64,000 nt of DNA. Source: Curvibacter sp. AEP1-3. GTDB lineage: Bacteria > Pseudomonadota > Gammaproteobacteria > Burkholderiales > Burkholderiaceae_C. The notes beneath the pieces are model-generated. The model made no database searches and was not told the DNA's origin. It was given only the letters and a program-made list of their open reading frames with translations. Shown piece after piece: positions 63,270 to 64,000 of this stretch. Both the position numbers and the translations under genes were made by a program. The stretch is taken from assembly GCF_002163715.1 (NCBI RefSeq), contig NZ_CP015698.1:2520201-2584200 (forward strand), in the 5' to 3' direction. Position 1 is the stretch's first letter. Every line of letters begins with the position of its first letter.

Positions 63270-63283
63270 TGAAAACGATTTCA
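63270..63283. promoter_or_regulatory. LacI-family operator upstream of the beta-glucosidase gene
   Basis: TGAAAACGATTTCA: perfect TGAAA/TTTCA arms around a central CG, the typical form of LacI/GalR-family sites. 26 bp before the start codon. No lacI-type gene lies in the window, so the regulator is probably beyond the right edge. Confidence 0.65.
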
Positions 63284-63308
63284 AATGAGAATAATGCAAG
63301 GACACCCC

Positions 63309-64000
63309 GTGACCGCTCCCGAGACATTCCCCCTGCCCCCTTTTCCTTCCGATTTTCGCTGGGGCGTAGCCACCAGCTCTTACCAGATCGAGGGCGCTGC
63401 CGCCCAGGACGGGCGCGGCCCCTCCATCTGGGACACATTCTCCAAAACACCCGGCAAGGTGGTGAACGGTGACACCGGTGATGTGGCCTGCGACCACTAC
63501 AACCGCCTCGAATCCGACCTCGACATGATTCAGAGCCTGGGGGTGGACAGCTACCGCTTCTCGATCGCCTGGTCCCGGGTGCAACCTCTGGGCTATGGCG
63601 CCTGGAACACAGCAGGCCTTGACTTCTATGAGCGCCTCGTCGACGGCTTGTTGAAACGCGGCATCGCCCCGTTTGCCACCCTCTACCACTGGGACTTGCC
63701 CCAAGGCTTGCAGGACTTGCAGCAGGGCTGGGAAGCCCGCGACACCGCCTACCGTTTTGCCGACTACGCCCAGCGCATGGGCAAACTCCTGGGCGACCGC
63801 GTAGCCAGCATTGCCACCCACAACGAACCCTGGTGCACCGCCACCCTAGGCTACGACCAGGGCGTTTTCGCCCCCGGCAAGAAAGACGTGCCCGCCATGC
63901 TGCGCGTCTCCCACCATCTGCTGCTCTCGCACGGGCTGGCTCTTCAGGCGATGCGCGCTGTGGGCGTGAAAGCACCGCTGGGAATCGTGCTGAACCAGTC
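63309..64000 (+). CDS. Beta-glucosidase, glycoside hydrolase family 1 (partial)
   Basis: Start taken as GTG with AAGGA 6 nt upstream; in-frame ATGs at 63285 and 63294 are alternatives. The first 230 codons are present. GH1 signatures: [67 protein letters not shown], and the acid/base Glu in THNEPWC. The nucleophile motif would lie past the window edge. No signal peptide, so cytoplasmic hydrolysis of imported beta-glucosides. The LacI-type operator points to sugar-inducible control. Confidence 0.93.
   Translation, partial: MTAPETFPLPPFPSDFRWGVATSSYQIEGAAAQDGRGPSIWDTFSKTPGKVVNGDTGDVACDHYNRLESDLDMIQSLGVDSYRFSIAWSRVQPLGYGAWNTAGLDFYERLVDGLLKRGIAPFATLYHWDLPQGLQDLQQGWEARDTAYRFADYAQRMGKLLGDRVASIATHNEPWCTATLGYDQGVFAPGKKDVPAMLRVSHHLLLSHGLALQAMRAVGVKAPLGIVLNQ

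Overview
The window is GC-rich, tightly packed bacterial chromosome. Protein signatures (a split MetH under an SAH riboswitch, a complete MSHA pilus locus, YtfQRT-YjfF transport genes, a PEP-CTERM-like mini-protein) and codon use fit a betaproteobacterium of the Burkholderiales, most likely Comamonadaceae and plausibly Rhodoferax or a close relative. No rRNA, tRNA, CRISPR array, transposase or phage gene was seen.

Layout. (1) 1-18.4 kb: an MSHA-type IV pilus locus on the minus strand, read right to left as mshE, G, F, A, then C, D, O, P, Q, then I, PilN-like I2, J, K, L, M and N (cut by the window edge). Most junctions are 1-4 bp stop/start overlaps. A plus-strand O-antigen-ligase/PglL-like gene sits between mshA and mshC and probably glycosylates the pilin. 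MshE carries the c-di-GMP-binding MshEN repeats; a diguanylate cyclase is encoded at 55.4 kb. (2) 18.5-19.9 kb: two paralogous glycine-zipper envelope proteins. (3) 20.0-25.7 kb: methionine synthase split into a homocysteine-binding half and a folate/B12/SAM-activation half, separated by an outer-membrane barrel gene and a Gfo/Idh/MocA oxidoreductase. The unit is led by an S-adenosylhomocysteine riboswitch whose pseudoknot strand can alternatively pair with the translation-start region. (4) 26-37.6 kb: recQ, a tandem-AAA ATPase, a 46-residue membrane microprotein coupled to an exported glutathione peroxidase, pckG, a LysR regulator with a phosphoesterase, a LigE-type exported DNA ligase and a universal stress protein. 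(5) 37.6-45.5 kb: sugar utilisation, with a 3-hydroxyisobutyrate-dehydrogenase-like enzyme, an aldo/keto reductase, a YjfF/YtfT/YtfR/YtfQ ABC importer and a divergent aldose 1-epimerase. (6) 45.6-53 kb: TetR and ArgP-type LysR regulators, a DadA-type dehydrogenase, then a LysR regulator divergent from beta-alanine:pyruvate aminotransferase and methylmalonate/malonate-semialdehyde dehydrogenase. (7) 53-64 kb: a mini exported protein, a luciferase-like monooxygenase, pirin, a GGDEF protein, an ABC-F ATPase, a hybrid histidine kinase with a PhnD-like binding protein, a family III CoA-transferase, and the start of a GH1 beta-glucosidase behind a LacI-type operator.

The most unusual content is non-genic. 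First, a 48-bp element (16 codons, two hairpins) occurs at least eleven times across the window. Copies lie between genes, at gene ends, and in frame inside five protein genes. In sense-orientation genes it is always read in one frame, and in antisense genes always in one other frame. This resembles the Rickettsia palindromic elements. Second, the dadA-LysR gap at 48.67-48.90 kb holds two oppositely oriented copies of a large GC-rich hairpin. The cores are identical apart from the loop, while the outer arms differ in sequence but stay complementary.
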